From Paragonimus skrjabini miyazakii (lineage: Eukaryota; Platyhelminthes; Trematoda; Plagiorchiida; Troglotrematidae), in contig JTDE01000151.1 in the NCBI GenBank assembly GCA_014338405.1, positions 285,117 through 349,116 on the forward strand: 64,000 nt of DNA, in the 5' to 3' direction. The notes under the pieces were generated by a model. It was not told where the DNA came from, did not search any database, and worked only from the letters and a program-made list of their open reading frames with translations. Positions 36,861 through 51,298 of the stretch are shown one piece after another (positions within the stretch are counted from its first letter, which is position 1; the number at the start of each line of letters is the position of its first letter). The position numbers and the translations under genes are program-made.

Positions 36861-38710
36861 GTCAAGACGATCAGGCAATCTGAGAACTGTCGACAAGCGA
36901 GCGTCACTGGGCGTTTACGTTTGACAATCCCGTCGTGGACAGTGTACAGTCAGTGGTGCAATGGTCAACAGGGTTCCATCTGGAATGAATTATCGGAGTT
37001 CAACCACCGTGTTTCTCCGTCTGCAAGAACAATGACTTATGGAAGTACTCTGCCATCTCTACCTTCAGACAATTCAAAACCCACAGACTCTACTTTAGTG
37101 ACATGAGCCAAACTATACCACGTGAATCTGTGCTCTAAATACGCATCGACCGGACAGAGGAAACTTGATAAAACGACCTGCCTTTACCTAATATGATAGT
37201 ATTGCTTGTGAGCTAAGAGGAAAGATATATCCCAGTTAGAAGGCATTAATCATAAAACGGGTTAAATAATCTAGAGCAGCATGAATAAATTTCAACGAAA
37301 ACAGAAATAACTAAATGTAATAATCATACAATCTGGGGTAGCATAAAAAAGTCATTCGGTAATGCCTGTATTGAAGTAGATGGAAATTAGTTGAACAAAA
37401 TCCTACTGCAGCCAAAGAGGTCGTAGTACAGGTTACTCTTCTGACATTGATATTCACTAACAATGAGCTCTAATAAGGTGAAAACTTTGAGTGCTTGCTT
37501 CATTTGTAAATGCGATCGCCGAAGTGCAAACTCTTTACTTAGTAAAGAAGACGAATAACTTCTGGTATTCAAAATCCACAACCCTCAAACACTAGGTTCA
37601 ACTAATGTCGCCATCACGTGAGACGTGTGAAAAAATGTTTTAGAGAAGCAGTGTTACCTTCCGCACATCGTGTGGTTCGTTCACTCCCTAAACTAGTTTG
37701 GCGTTTACAATTGTCAGCTCGATGATTGTATATATTCATTCCAGATTAGTTGGAACAAGTGTTTATTTAAAATCTTCAATAAATACTCAGCTCCGCTACG
37801 CTTCGAACCATACACGCTCTGGAACAATCGGCATTGCCTGTATTTACAAATCAGAAGAAACATATATCCACTACTGCCATTAGTATGCTCAGCGTCACTT
37901 ATGAGTGAAATTGCCTAACTTTCGTTCTGTTTAACTCAGAATACGAGTCACTCTCGTCCACATCCAGGCCGGATCAAGACTATCCGTTACAAGCGGGCTC
38001 TAACAAAGCACTAAGTGTGTTGTTTCTATGAAGGCTGACCAAAAGGTATTTGAGTGCATTGGTTGTTATTAATTATGTGACGTCCACCTTATACTCAGAG
38101 CCATCCAAATTCACCATTCTCGGAGAACTTCAGCAGCTCACCTATAACGTCTATAACAAACGGCTTCAGTCTGAAAGATGCAATCAAATGCTTTCTGTTT
38201 ATTGTTTCTACAATCTCAGCTTAGTGCATTCAAACCGCAACTGTCTGTTGTAAGTGCACAACTATGCTAACGGAAACCACTGCGGATAATATACTTCATA
38301 TGCACGCGGACAGTATGCAACTATCAGGAAGCACTCTCAGCTTTTGATTTCACAGAAACCGTTCTTTTGTCATGCAATAACGATGTGAAGTTAGGCTGCA
38401 TTTCGTACAGGCTGTACAGAACAAACTTGAGGGCTATAGCATGGCCCATTATTCGCCAGTAATAACACTTGTTTGCACACGTTATTGCTGGCTGCTACTG
38501 TATGCGCATGTGGGTTAATGAAAACCTTTTCCACTGCAGTACGTCAGAATATAACTGCGACCATCGGAACTTTCTACTTCGAAAGTTGCTGTTCAGTTGG
38601 CTTACGATTCCATCTTTTCCATCCGAACTAATCTGTATTACTGAATGAACACACGTCTGTTCATCAAAATAGAACTGGTGATGTTAAGGCCATGTTCCTG
38701 AAGGACTCAC

Positions 38711-39178
38711 ATGGAAAATCCAGCTTGGTAGTGGCTTGAACCCTACCTCCCGGTCCATCCAGTTGACAAACATACTCCCCAGCTTGTTTGCGTTCTGGCT
38801 GATTAAGGACTAAAACCGGATGTTGTCCAGCGGAACCATATTGGTGAATGTCTGTCGATCTCGAAGGGCTGGCCAACTTGATATGTGGAGAGGAAAATAA
38901 GCCATCAGGATATGTGGGATAAAAATACCAGGAAAATTTCCACAGACCGGATTCATTCACCATGGACTGTGAAAAGTTCACAATTGGACGATTCACGTTT
39001 GAGGTCAAAGTGTCTTCTTGGGGCGGCGATATGTCTGATAAACCGAACTGTCTGTCATTCAAATTGAACGGGAATGTCGGACGTCCTCCTTCAGGCACGC
39101 ATTTTAGAATGCTGCGAGAATATAACGGTCCATGATTCCGGCTCACTTGTTTGGTCACGATTTGTAACGAAGGCGGAA
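38711..39178 (-). CDS. Exon D: third Ig domain with long insertion
   Basis: A 468-base exon, phase 1-1. The acceptor is TTAG before 39178, behind a T-rich tract (TTTTTTATTTTTCCTC). The donor is GTGAGT at 38710-38705. It joins exon C to read VVLFPPSLQIVTKQ, a classic Ig-Ig linker. The strand-B cysteine is at about residue 27 (ILKCVPEG), the strand-C tryptophan at about 84 (KFSWYFYP) and the strand-F motif AGEYVC at about 133-138. The cysteine-to-tryptophan gap is about 57 residues instead of the usual 11-15, so the B-C loop carries a 40-plus-residue insertion rich in Pro, Asn and Ser with sequons NFS and NES. The open frame (164 codons including read-through) is longer than chance predicts here. 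Confidence 0.87.
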
Positions 39179-40416
39179 CTAATCGGTCAAAGAGGAAAAA
39201 TAAAAAAACTGCATGGGAACGGTTTTCTTAATAAACTAACCACGAAATAGAATTTACAGCTCATGACGACACTTATTGTTCGGTTGAACTAGTTTACTTG
39301 GTCTTGTATTACCAATTACCAACATGTTCGTCATCCCCTGAAAATTTCATGGAATTTCATAGTTTTAACTTGACAGTAAAGTTGGACTTTTGCCAACTCT
39401 TGCTGTTAATATATTTGAGATAACCAGTTCATAGAAGCTGGCCGATTACTTCAGAGTATATATTGTTACCAAACATTTAAAAGTCTAGTGCAGGTGAACG
39501 TTCACTCGTCAACAATTTGTATTGTTTCATAACTCGTTATTTATACGTTGCCACTGTTTTTAACTAATTGGGGTTAGTGTTCATAAGACCATTGACTTGA
39601 GACCAATATCCAACTTTATTTGGAGGATTTCCTGCCCATTAAATAGGTAGTAGATATGATTGACGCAATACAACGTGTTTAGAAAACACATTATATGCCT
39701 TCATTACTTGCGGTTTTTCAGCACTCATCGTCATCGAGTTTAGCCATCAGACTGTCCTAAAGAATGCAAACTGCCCACACTCCTGAGTTTTCGAGGCTAT
39801 CTGAATTTTAACGGCGGTCACAATCATATTGAGAACCACAATCCGTAGTTTTCCATATATAAGTTTGCTGTGTAATCAGCAGTCATCAGCCGCCCAAATT
39901 CCAGAATGTTGCCAACGACAGAACGATGCCTCATGAACGGATTACGTTCATAAAATAACCTAACGCGCAACTTATGTCACCATACTGCGTGAAACCTAAA
40001 TTGGACCACAATATTCCGAATACTCCCTTCGGTGCGCCATTCTGACCTTCACTGCAACATAACTCCACAGTTCATACTGACATGTTGTTGACGTTTCCAG
40101 TGTTTTGGTTCTGACCCAACTTATCGCCCTCCTGGATTCTGCATACTTGTGTACACGTAGGCGAATTCGAACACGAGTTTGTTCAACAGCTTGTTAGATT
40201 TCACTGGTAATCTGTCACATCAACAAGCCCAAAATCGCTGCGCTAAACTGTGATAAGGTCATACAAGCCAGTCCACTGCAGGACACCAAACAGGTAAGAG
40301 GGAGTGGCAAAAATCGTTGAAATGTATTTAGTGAGATTGAAGGTGACTTTCTGGAAATTACCGTCGACTTTTCTATGTGAAAGTTGACATATTTGCTACC
40401 TATCCGAATTAGTTAG

Positions 40417-40499
40417 TAGTGTAGTGGAAACCAAGAAAGCAATCGACAATGTTACAAAATAATCTACAATAACTGTCTACAATAAATTCCACTACACTA
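40417..40499. repeat. 13-base inverted repeat beside the assembly gap
   Basis: TAGTGTAGTGGAA at 40417-40429 is perfectly complementary to TTCCACTACACTA at 40487-40499, with a 57-base loop. The loop includes the short direct repeat CTACAATAA twice. It could be the end of a small mobile element or a piece of a local repeat that continues into the gap. Confidence 0.6.
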
Positions 40500-40513
40500 A
40501 TTTCGCTATATGC

Positions 40514-40658
40514 NNNNNNNNNNNNNNNNNNNNNNNNNNNNNNNNNNNNNNNNNNNNNNNNNNNNNNNNNNNNNNNNNNNNNNNNNNNNNNNNNNNNNNN
40601 NNNNNNNNNNNNNNNNNNNNNNNNNNNNNNNNNNNNNNNNNNNNNNNNNNNNNNNNNN
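40514..40658. other. Assembly gap (145 N)
   Basis: Undetermined bases within intron C-D. The left flank contains a short near-repeat (CTACAATAACTGT then CTACAATAAATT) and an inverted repeat, which may be why the assembly broke here. Confidence 0.99.
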
Positions 40659-43600
40659 GAGGACGAAGTGTATGTTGATTCAAACAATAGACAAGTGGTT
40701 TATATGTACAATGAACATAATAGGTATGAAGAACAGTATATAGTAAGAGAACAAAAGATTAACAGACTCTACAGTAGGTCAGTCTGAGACGTAAACCGAA
40801 GGTCGACTCTCGTGCATAGACAGTTTGAATGGGACTGCATACCTCTCAACTCATTCGTTCGGAATTTTAATGTCGACGGTATGATAGGCTATAGATACAT
40901 CTCAACTACGGACAGGTCGTAACTGAATAATGAATACCCGGATGATTTTAGGCTTATAGAGGATGACCACCAGTATATGCACCGCATTTCAGTAAGAAAA
41001 ACATTGTCGATGGACGTTCTACCTTGCAGATGGTCTGTTTTGTGAGACAAGTTTCTTTCAACGTACTAGAGCATGCTGCACTCGGAAAGCCACGTTCAAC
41101 CGATGCGTACATTGAACAAGAATACTGTTTTCATGTTCACTCGCTTAATGACCTTATTTACTATTTTTGGCAACTGTTCTTCGAGTTTCTGATCCGATAC
41201 TGTTTGTAGGTCGCTATGCTACCAAAGATTATAGCGGAATAAAAGTCGAACGGGCCATAACATAGCTTAGGTCACTTCTCAACTGTTCACGACGTTATCA
41301 CCCAATCTGTCTGGATAAAATCCTTTCCTTGAGGGTGCACACTGCTTTGAACGGAAAATTGAATTCTCTACCCAAAGCCACGTACACTCAACTATTCGTG
41401 GACAAAGTTTGATTATGAGAGACAAGGAGCCATTCGGCTAAATTGACGTTTAAGAAAGCGCAGTTAATGACTATTGTATCATAACCAAACGGTATCACTA
41501 GTTGTGATGCCCTAGGTTTTTGATCTGGGCAACATATGCACTAAAATTATGGCCATGTGGTTGATTTCATCTAGCAAGCGAAAACGTCACTGGTGATTTG
41601 CATGCAGCTGGAAAAATTGTATACATGCATACTATCTGTTTTCAGGAAGAATCTGTGATGCTGATTATACGTCAGACTTCCATCTGCTTGCTTACCGGTC
41701 GTGAATCGACAAAGTCAACAGCAGTCAGAAAATGCATTTATCAATCCAATTAACTGGCTTGTTGCTGATGATTATTATGTATCGAACTGCTGTACCGAAG
41801 TTTACAGGACATCACTGTCTTTTAAAGGATACATTTTATTTGGTTGCCCTCCCAAAAAATTCACTGAACCACCGTCTGATACCGCTCAGGTTGCTTTATT
41901 CTGTATATGCAGCAAACCTACATTCGTGAAGTTGAATTATCCATAATGAGGCATGACAGTGTGAGCCTCAGGCATTCAGTGCAGTGTTGTTAACATGACA
42001 ATTACGGTTGTGGTCAGATCACTTGAGATTTGTCCGTGTGAATGTTTTTATCAATAGTAGAATTACAGAACTGAAGTAAAGTCTGTATACAAGGGAGGAT
42101 ATCTGTTAACTATCCGGTTCAGGAAAAAAGAAAAACAGATCACTGAGTTGAGTTTACGAATCAAACGCAACAACTGAACTGACAAAATGAATGCTGAATA
42201 CAGATAAGAAAACAGCAGACTTGAAAGATCGAAAATAAACCACTGGAAAAAGCCTACTCACTAAGGTCAGACTTTATGACCTAACGTAAAACGTCAACAC
42301 TAACCAACAAATTGACCAGAATTATGAGATCAACAAATCAAGACATCATCTTCTGGTCGAGTGGTCTATCGTACATCTAGGATCCTTGAGAAGAACTGCT
42401 GCCACCAAAATATGTATCACAGTGACTTACAGACGTCTGCCCATGGACTAACTATTTTTGACTGCAGAATGGCTTTCGGTGATTCGTCCTTATCGGTTTC
42501 AATAAAACAACTCAGGGTAACTATCAACTATATTTGAAGATATGAAACAGACTCGGATGAACCTGCATCTAATCGAGAACCTCATTACTTAAGCAGTAAA
42601 GTGACAGACCTCTCGAGCTGCCGATCTTTTGATTTAATCTTTCGGTTTCATATCTTGAAAAGTATTGTGTAAAACGTGACACACTACAACGAAATTATTT
42701 TCTATACACAAACCGCTGTGAGCTAGAAGGAGCTGCGTTTACGCAAGCTGTCGATGTTTTCTGTCGACTGGAAGTTTCCGGTGGTAGTTTTCAGAATAGC
42801 TGAGACGTAACTTCTACATAGAATTAGTGAATGAGTGGACATGGGCTTTCGCTGGTAATACGAGAGGCCGCCGTTTTTATATCCTGTTCAGACCATTTTC
42901 ATCTGGTAAGTTCAAAAAATAACGAAACCGACCACGCAGTGTCAGTCTGAGAGCCTATTACATAAAACTGGTACGTCGGGGATAGTTTAATATTTGGTGA
43001 GAACGTTTGAACCGTGAACCATTTGGTTACGCAATTCCGAAACCTGTCAACTTCGCAAAACATATATATCGGTTACACTTCACACAGCCCGAAATATGCC
43101 CGACATTTTCCCATTTGGTACTAGAGTTAGCCAAACATACCGTCAGCAAGGATGGGGTACGACGTTAGCGTTGATAAAAATGAGTCAATAAACTTTAACA
43201 AAACGTTGTTCCTCCAAAAAATCGTTTGACTATGAAAAACATGATTCCAAAGAAACATGTTTTCCCAAGATAGTTTTCAAGAAAAAAATTGTCACCAATG
43301 CTGATGTACCAAATGTGTAAGAACACCAAAGAGACTTTAATCGGAAGTGTGATTTTTATGATAAAGTGTACAAAAATATTCTAAGTTACAAAATGTAAAC
43401 TGCAGCAGATTCTTGAGTGAGAGTAGTTTTGAATGTGTGCGTTTTTAAATTCTCCAAATAGTTATATATTTAGTATATATCCGACACTAACTTGAATTCA
43501 AAACGTACCATTTCACTTAGTTACAAGTTGCTTTTGTTTACATATTGAAGGCATACTACGTGACAGTTCAGCCTTCAGCTGTGGTTTTCAAAACCCCGAG

Positions 43601-46600
43601 CAATTTCGTCCATAGTCTAAGAAAGTTGACAGCAGAAAAAGAATCAAGCCAGAACATTGAAACTTCATTTAATATCGCCGAACAGTTATGCCAGCCGTTC
43701 CATAGTTTTGAGCCACGATACAAAGTCGGAAATCCAAAAAACTTCAGAGGAGTCGCAAACAAAAGGCTTACTCAAAGGACGAACCCAGAAACGGGTCTCC
43801 TAATCGAGTCGGGTCAGCAAATGGTCCCGACACACCTATTTAACCGCGGCCATTTTCACCATCTGAAGGTATACGCACAATTCAGTTCAGCTTGGTTGAC
43901 TATTTCATTCCAGTATGTCGGTCATTTGGGTCCATGACTGACAACACCTTGCTGTTGACGAACTCTACAGTTAACGTTCCGGCGTTTTGATAGGCAATGC
44001 AGGGCTAGGAACCAATATGCATCATGGAATACGAATGAATGAAGTGAAAGTACGATAGTTCGCAAACGAAGAGCGCTATCAAGATATTTTTTCACTGACG
44101 ATGGAACTAAAGGGTACATTCGTGAACGAAACGAATTTACAAATTAGAAAATCTTGTTTCTGGATCAGTCCCTTGAGAAAGCCTCTCCTGAAATAGTTTG
44201 GACTTCGGATTTTGTATCCCGGTCTACAAATGTGCGACGATCGGTACTTATTATTTATTCCTTTTGGGAGCTACCTTCGTAGCACTCACACCCTTCATTC
44301 CTGTTCATAGTTATACACAACCCATTTTACGTCGGATTGTAAGACGCAATATACTGTCACCATTAACGCTCTTTCACCAAAAGTTCCAGTGTTTTATATC
44401 TCAACACATTTTGTCAGCATTTTTTTACCTTGGCCACAATGGGCAAACCTTATGAGCATCTTCTTTGACATTTTTTATGAAAAGCAAACCAGTGAAATCA
44501 CATTGTCTGATTGCTACCCAGCTGCTCGTGTGTGAGCTTTTTCCGTCATTGCTGGTACCTTCGTACGATGACAAGTAGCCAGAGTGACCCACATCAGTTA
44601 GCTCTTGTGTAGTAATCTGATACAGTTTAGTATTGTGCCACCTAGACTGAATCACCATGTATGCACAGAAAAGCCGTGAACTTTGAAATCTTTGAAAACT
44701 GTCTCGTGTGGATATCCATAATGATTTTTCCACCCTTGATTGTTTGACTGCAGTGCTCTCAAATATGAGCCGGGTAATTTCAATCTCCGTAATAATATCT
44801 AACTACGATCCTAGTGTTCAATAAGGATTTTATTTTCTAAATCCACGCCTACGATTTTTTAGCCGCAGGTGTTTCAAGCCTTCCTATCTCCCACATAAGT
44901 CCTACCACTATGCACGTGCAAGAAAAGAAATGATAAACATTTTCTCATAATCGCTGTTAAATGAGTCGTGAGGTTAACCACTTGTAAAAGTATTACCATT
45001 ACTCTTGTGGTATTGTAACGATCTGTTGGTACTCTGAAAGTGAAATAGCTTTGCAACAGATTTTGCATTTTGATGGATTCGATTGAGAACAAGCCTCTCA
45101 AGAAGCATAATAAACTACAAGATCGAAACATGAAGGAAAGTATGTTACACATTGTGTATGTCTATTGGTCTCATTGTCGGCCAGTAGCGTCGTGACTGGA
45201 ACAATTTTCCACTTAGGTTGGCTAATGTATCAGAAATCGTTTTCTATAACTCAGCCTTAACTAGTGAAATACCATCAAACAAGAAGTCAAAGTTTGATGA
45301 GTATGATTTAGTGTTCCTGTGAAGAAAGCACAGTTAAGCAGTGTAAACCTATAACAAATGAAATAATTTCCGCTCTCAAAGTAAGGTCGTTATTAGGAAG
45401 TTTGAGCTGTATGTGGTGTAACCCTTACATCATCTATGACCATACGCATGTTAAGTAATTGGTATCAAGGTGCAAGATAGTCCTACCTTCTTTTGATGCC
45501 AAGACAAATGATCACTGGCAAGAATACTAGCTGTGGTGACACCTGAGTGAACTGTTTACAACAAGCCACTGAGGATGTGGTGCAGAACTTTAAGAAAACG
45601 TCGCCGCCGGCCAGAAACCTGTATATAATGCGGCAAAATCAGATGCGTGCTCACAAACCAATCGGTTGTCTCTACACCTGGTCATCCAGCAAAATTCCAG
45701 GTTCCTTACCTGTCATCATGTTTAACAACTTTCCCGAAGTTGTGGAGACGTTTGCACTTACAGCACAGAAATAAGCTTGCATACGAGGTCAAGGGGAACA
45801 CGATAAAATGGCTGATAGATGCATTAGTGCTACATCACTGAGCGGCACTCAACAAAACGATCACTGCACTCCCTGTCTCAGGGTGTCTTTTGATCACTGG
45901 TCGCTACGTCCAAAGTGTTTCATCGCCTACTGCTTTGGTGCCAACAACTGGCAAACTGTGTAACTGTCGACGAGGTACATAGGTCTAAGCAATAATAATC
46001 GGGTAATTATTAATCATTGCCTAGCTTGGGTTTAGTCATGAATATCGCTCATGCTCCTCAGCCATGTGTATTTTTGTCGTTTTGTTTTAAAACAATTGTC
46101 CTGCTGTTGTGCTACTCATATTTTGATGACTGGGAAGAGTGTGTAAAATTAATCAATGTCCTGCTTTTTCTGTTGACACCACCACATATAAATATGATAT
46201 CTCTACTACTGAATATTCATATCAAACAATTTACATCAAGTGAGCTAACATACGCCCCCAACATTTTGTTGGACAGTAAGAAACCACCGAGTATACGCAC
46301 AAATTTTATTCATTAGTACTAGTTGTATTGGATAAATTAGTTTTGGCCTTTTAAGTGTTACTTCGGTTAGCTGAAGCAAAGTATCTATTAGAAAAATAAA
46401 TTGATAGGAATAGACGTTTAGATCATTCCTGCAGCCATAAATTTCCTAGGGTTGATAAATGCTTACTGACAGATTTCATAAACGTGAATACAGTGCTATT
46501 TAGGTACGTTGTCTTTTAGTGTTATGTGCACTGGATCGACAGGAGTAAGCACTTAGAAAAAAATACTAACCTTCTGGTCGTTGTTAGAAGTACACGATAT

Positions 46601-48024
46601 CGGCAATTACTGAGTGTCTAATTGACGGACGTCTCTACTACATAACGGCAACATTGCTGATGCCTGATGTCGTTCATTAATTTGTCTTTGGAAGACATAA
46701 CGTAATGATGATTCTCTGGTTAGCTTGGTGAAGTTAGTTGCTTTCGTCAAATGTGATAAGGTAATCTGAGCCGGTTTACAATATTGGTGGACTTCACGGT
46801 TTGGGCTGGTGTGCACTTGATTGACGAGCTTAGTGTACCGATTGAAGGAGTTATGTAATCAAATTAAGTGATTTTAACACTGGATTTCCTGGCTCAGTGA
46901 CGAAGTTATCTCCTTCGTTACGAAGTATTCGAAGGCTAAATTTTGAATTCGTTTTGCAACCGAATCCCAAAACCAGCCACCTGAATTATGAAATCCAACA
47001 GGTCATACGCGACATTACATAGAAGGTGTTTTCACAACCTGGTAACTCCCTATTGATCAGACGACAAATTAAGCATCAGTTTACTATTTGTAATTGACTC
47101 AAAGTATGATGACGGTGTGATCTCGAAAAGTGAACGAATAAGCCAGTCCTTAGTTCTTACCGGTCTATTTGATTGTGGTCCATTAAAATACAGCGTTTAA
47201 AGCAAAACACTTGGCGGAATGCAAAATGCCTTTTGATGTGACATTTCGTTGCATCCGCTCAGCTATTCTAGAAAAAATATATATGTAACTGTGTATACCT
47301 ATAGAGAGATACATAATGTAAGCTATTTATTGTGGGCAACAAAAGAAGAATGTGTTATGCTTGCTAATGATGATCTATACACAGTTGTGTGATAAGGATC
47401 AAGGTCAGATATAGTGAGGACCTGCAAGGAAGAATGTGTTTTGTGCTGGATATAAATTTTGTGATCAAAAGCATGGTGCCAATGAAGGCACGTATACCAA
47501 ACCTGTTTCTGAAAGGCGCCAATCAAATATTGTCTCATCTCAACTTCCGTGGAAGTCAGTGACACCACTCTTACCAAATCCGGAATAATTTCGCCTGCCA
47601 AGCGTACATGTAAAGTGGAATTGTAGTGTAATGCTATGAGATCACGACTAAGTAAACTTCACTTAGGAATTATTACGTAACGTATCGATAAGCATACCAC
47701 TAATTGGCTGGTGGTCTTAACGAAAGTTTACTGTGATTTCCGAGTAAATACAATTTGTGTGTACAATCCGTTGACTCCAAACCTCCAGATGTTCCATAAT
47801 ATTTTAATTTATCGCTAAGTTGTTGTTGCCCAAATTACAAGTTACAACGGAATTTTGGTTCGGTCCGAGCCAATCCCATTTTATTCAGAGAAATCCGTGC
47901 AACACTAACACCAAGTATCCCAACCCTAGTCACTGTCATAGTAATGTGTTCATGAAGTCACTGGGTTGCAGCCGACAACTGTCACGCCTTACCTCTCATT
48001 ATTTTACTTGACGATCGAAATACA

Positions 48025-48483
48025 TTGCACCATTTTTGCCGCATTTATTGGCGAGAAGTGGGCAAAGTGTCAGTATGCGAAACTATTATCTGTTGGTACC
48101 GTAGGATGAATGGTCGAAGTGTGCACGGTGACTTCAATACACAAGTCCGCCCTCGACATTTAGACAAACTCGATAAACAGCAAATTCACCAAACAGGAAA
48201 ATTGCCTGTCTGCTTTGATAGTGTAATTGTGAACTGCTGTATCACCCGATTGGTGTGCCCGCCTTGCCAACGCCGGTTAGCAGTCGGTTTTCCTTAGGTT
48301 AACACTGGAAACACGGCTGTCGTTTCGGCTACCAGCGATCACGAGGAGCTAGCTGGGCCGTTTAATGTGAGTAACACCGTGTGTTTGCCATGGAAAGAAA
48401 GTAGGAATGACATAGACGTCTCCGTGAACGCAGCTAGCATGCCAGAGGCAAGCTGGTGTAATTCTCGATCGGCGATCAACTAG
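48025..48483 (+). other. Coding-like, GC-richer stretch with one internal stop
   Basis: A single plus frame stays open from about 48025 to TAG at 48481-48483, apart from a TAG at 48295-48297. The first part contains RRMNGRSVHGDFNTQVRP, whose GDFN recalls the endonuclease block of LINEs. The second part (from GTTAACACTGG at 48298, directly behind a good acceptor-like CGGTTTTCCTTAG) reads VNTGNTAVVSATSDHEELAG and on to SAIN. It is either a decayed retroelement piece or an unrelated exon on the plus strand. I cannot name a family. Confidence 0.25.
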
Positions 48484-51147
48484 AGCCTCGATTCCAAGAG
48501 CGTTAACAGACAAACCACAGTTTTCTCGGCAGATAGGAACTTTTTACTTGAAACAAAACCACGCGAGGTTTGCACCACAAAAATGTTCAGTTCCACAAAC
48601 TCACTGCGTTTCGCTGCCATAGGTTTACAATACACCGATCATTGTTCGTGTAACATTAACACACCTCACTTTGCCGACTCGCCGAAACTTGAATTAATAT
48701 GAAGCGAATAGTCACGGTTTCAATACCACGTTTGGTCAGTTTGGACCCCTAGTGAAGTACAATTTCAACCTCAAGAAACGTACATTCGTCCGTTTCGTTC
48801 GAACTTGGAAAATACATGCAAATCCTCACTCGCTCTTGAAAGTCACCAAGTGACAAGTAACATCCATTAGTAGGGTATTAATTAAAAAAAGGATAACATT
48901 TCCATGTCTTCAGTTTACTTCTTTCACACTCATACGGTGACGATAAACTCCACGAAAATGCATTGACTCTTCTATGTATCTGGTAGTTATATTTTTTGAC
49001 AGTATCATCCAGCACACTGTATTAATTACACCGTGATGCGCGTGAACATGAGTCAAAAACAAATTAACATATTGCAATAACTTGATAATCAACTGTTAAC
49101 TGACATAACCCACATACATGTGGATTTGGTCGTTAACGTTTTTGAGAAAAGAATGGACAATAATTACAGGTTATGTCTGAAACTATAACACTTGATTTGA
49201 TGGCTAATATTATAAAAAATTGAATAGGCAGTGAACGTTTATTATATTCAAAATTTTATTCCGTTTGGTAGACAAACGAGTGATAACGAGTTCGAAAATT
49301 GACTTGTACACAACTGCACCACATTGAAAAAGCCTTAATGGGCAGTATTAGAATGCGTACTAGTTGGGGTTATACATAAAATTATTTGTGTATCGCATTC
49401 ACCCGACCACATTTTTTTGCATTCATGCGGACTTTCAGCGAGATTTCAAAAGAAGGCATTCGATTTCAGTTTAGCTTATGTTAAAGTTCAGTATTAGTCA
49501 GTATTATGTCCACAGCTAAAGTTCAAATACCTGCCTGCATTCTAATGAGATTACATTGTTGATCATTGATCGGAGTAACCCACAAGGAGGCCAAACCATT
49601 TTACTAGCAAATGACGATCATCATTGTCTAGAAAAGTGATAGTAGCCGCCTTGTCAACGTCAATACAATTGAATCAAATAAATCATTCAACGTGCCGAAC
49701 AGTTTACTTGGAACTAACAAGTTGTAGATTATTTTGCTGGTTCATATCATAATAGAACCATACACTACTGAGTATTTCTAACAAAAGCAAAACCGGATGT
49801 CAGTTCTTTTCTTTGGAATCTTACACTGCTGTTGGCAAATGAGTGTAATTTCCATGCTCAATAAATTACCTTCAACTGGTTCGCACGGGTTCACTAAGAC
49901 ATGTGCTTCTTGTCTGATGATTGCCGAAAATTTTCTAACTGGGAATTGTGGAGAACATTGGATAAATAGGAGGTCGTTCTTGTAAACTACATGCATGTTA
50001 ATAAGGTGAGGATCATGTTTCTTCCGCGGTCCGTGATAGAAATAACATATACTCATGCAAAACGAACAAAACATAAAGCAAAACGACAAAAGATGTTTAT
50101 GGCGGTCTGTAAAATGGTCAGAATACCTTTCAGTTAAACGGGGCTTCACATTTCAGAGGAAAATTTGGACTAATGATTGTCCCTATCTCGTTGGGGAGAA
50201 AACAAAATAAAATTAACTTGTGGAATGCAGTTTCTTGTTGTGTCTGGGTGGTGGTCACACTATTGTGTTCATTACCTATTTAGATGGCAACGGAATGGGG
50301 AAAAATGGTCAGTGTAGGAAAGAGGTTCATTTTGGTGATCTGTCCAACAGGGCTACGGTATTTCACAAGTGACCACTATCAAGTTGCTTTCGTCTGCACA
50401 TGACAACAACTTATACTTCCAATATGTGTGGGTAAAAATTAACCTATGTGCGTGAGACTAGTCACCGATTTTAGAATTCAGCCACTCAAACGTTTGTATT
50501 ATTCGTATTCGTTCTCGCAACACACTAGTAACTTCTTCGATGGACTTTAAAAACCGATTTTGTTCAGTTACCTGCGCTTCTTTCTTAAGACGCCTTAGCA
50601 CCTTAACAAAACAAAACAATATGTTGTTCTCACTGACCCTTTATTCGAAATTGTCGCGTTCCGTAAATGCATTTACTCCAGTTCAAAAATGTTCGGATGA
50701 TTTCACCTATTTCTTTCATACACTATTAGGAAATGCTTTAATCAGTGTTCGGTGATTTCACTTGACTAACCTCACTGCTGTTTAACTCCGTTTAACGCTT
50801 ATCCGCATATTGCGTTTCATTCAGACTCAACATGTAATAAATGATTTGGTGCGCTCAGTGGTAGATACTAATCTCTTGAAAAAGATATACTGTCGACGAG
50901 GCTATATGTTCTGCTGTAAGGCAGACCTGACGGTTTATTCAAGCTGAGTATGTGACATCATCCCATTTCAGTAGTTTCTCGACTACGGTTTGAAGACCTC
51001 TTTTCCAACTTGTAAGACGGCCGGAGACCTATACAAAGAACTTACCCAAATAGCTGTATGTGTGAATCTAAACGGTTTGGCAAGTTTTGTTTCTCATAAT
51101 TCTTATCGGAAGGAAACGACTAGTTATAATTGCTGGCCAACACTTAC

Positions 51148-51298
51148 ATAATACCACGATTCGATGCAATCGGCCAACGCTTTTAACCCACTCTACATGG
51201 TCGACTTTACAGATGAGAAGTGAGCGATCTTGTTCACGTGTTATGTTCGACAAACGAAGACGGCTGACCACGCGCTTTCCACCATATAGTCCTGGTAC
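51148..51298 (-). CDS. Exon C: second half of second Ig domain
   Basis: A 151-base exon. Its acceptor is a pyrimidine-rich TTTTCATTTTCAG before 51298 (phase 0) and its donor is GTAAGT at 51147-51142 (phase 1). It encodes VPGLYGGKRVVSRLRLSN, then the strand E-F segment and the strand-F cysteine in LLICKVDH, and ends LHRIVVL. This supplies the second cysteine missing from exon B. The usual DxGxYxC is replaced by a divergent REQDRSLLIC, a form tolerated in nephrin/KIRREL domains. One sequon (NIT) is present. The exon is short enough that simple ORF thresholds could miss it. The phase match on both sides is the main support. Confidence 0.75.

Larger units (their letters stand above)
31770..38710 (-). 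other. Intron D-E
   Basis: About 6.9 kb, bounded by GTGAGT and CTCAG. It contains the possible Penelope-like trace at 35461-35640 and the hairpin at 36840-36860. No other gene was recognised. Confidence 0.7.
39179..51147 (-). other. Intron C-D, longest of the gene
   Basis: About 12 kb including the 145-base gap. It contains the inverted repeat next to the gap and the coding-like stretch at 48025-48483. A 130-codon plus-strand frame at 43545-43937 is of chance length. Because of the size and the gap, a missed exon cannot be fully excluded, but exons C and D join in phase and make a normal Ig-Ig linker. Confidence 0.65.

Noticed and set aside
43545..43937. 130-codon plus-strand open frame
   Set aside because: Its length is within what chance gives at this base composition; no domain, splice pattern or family was recognised.
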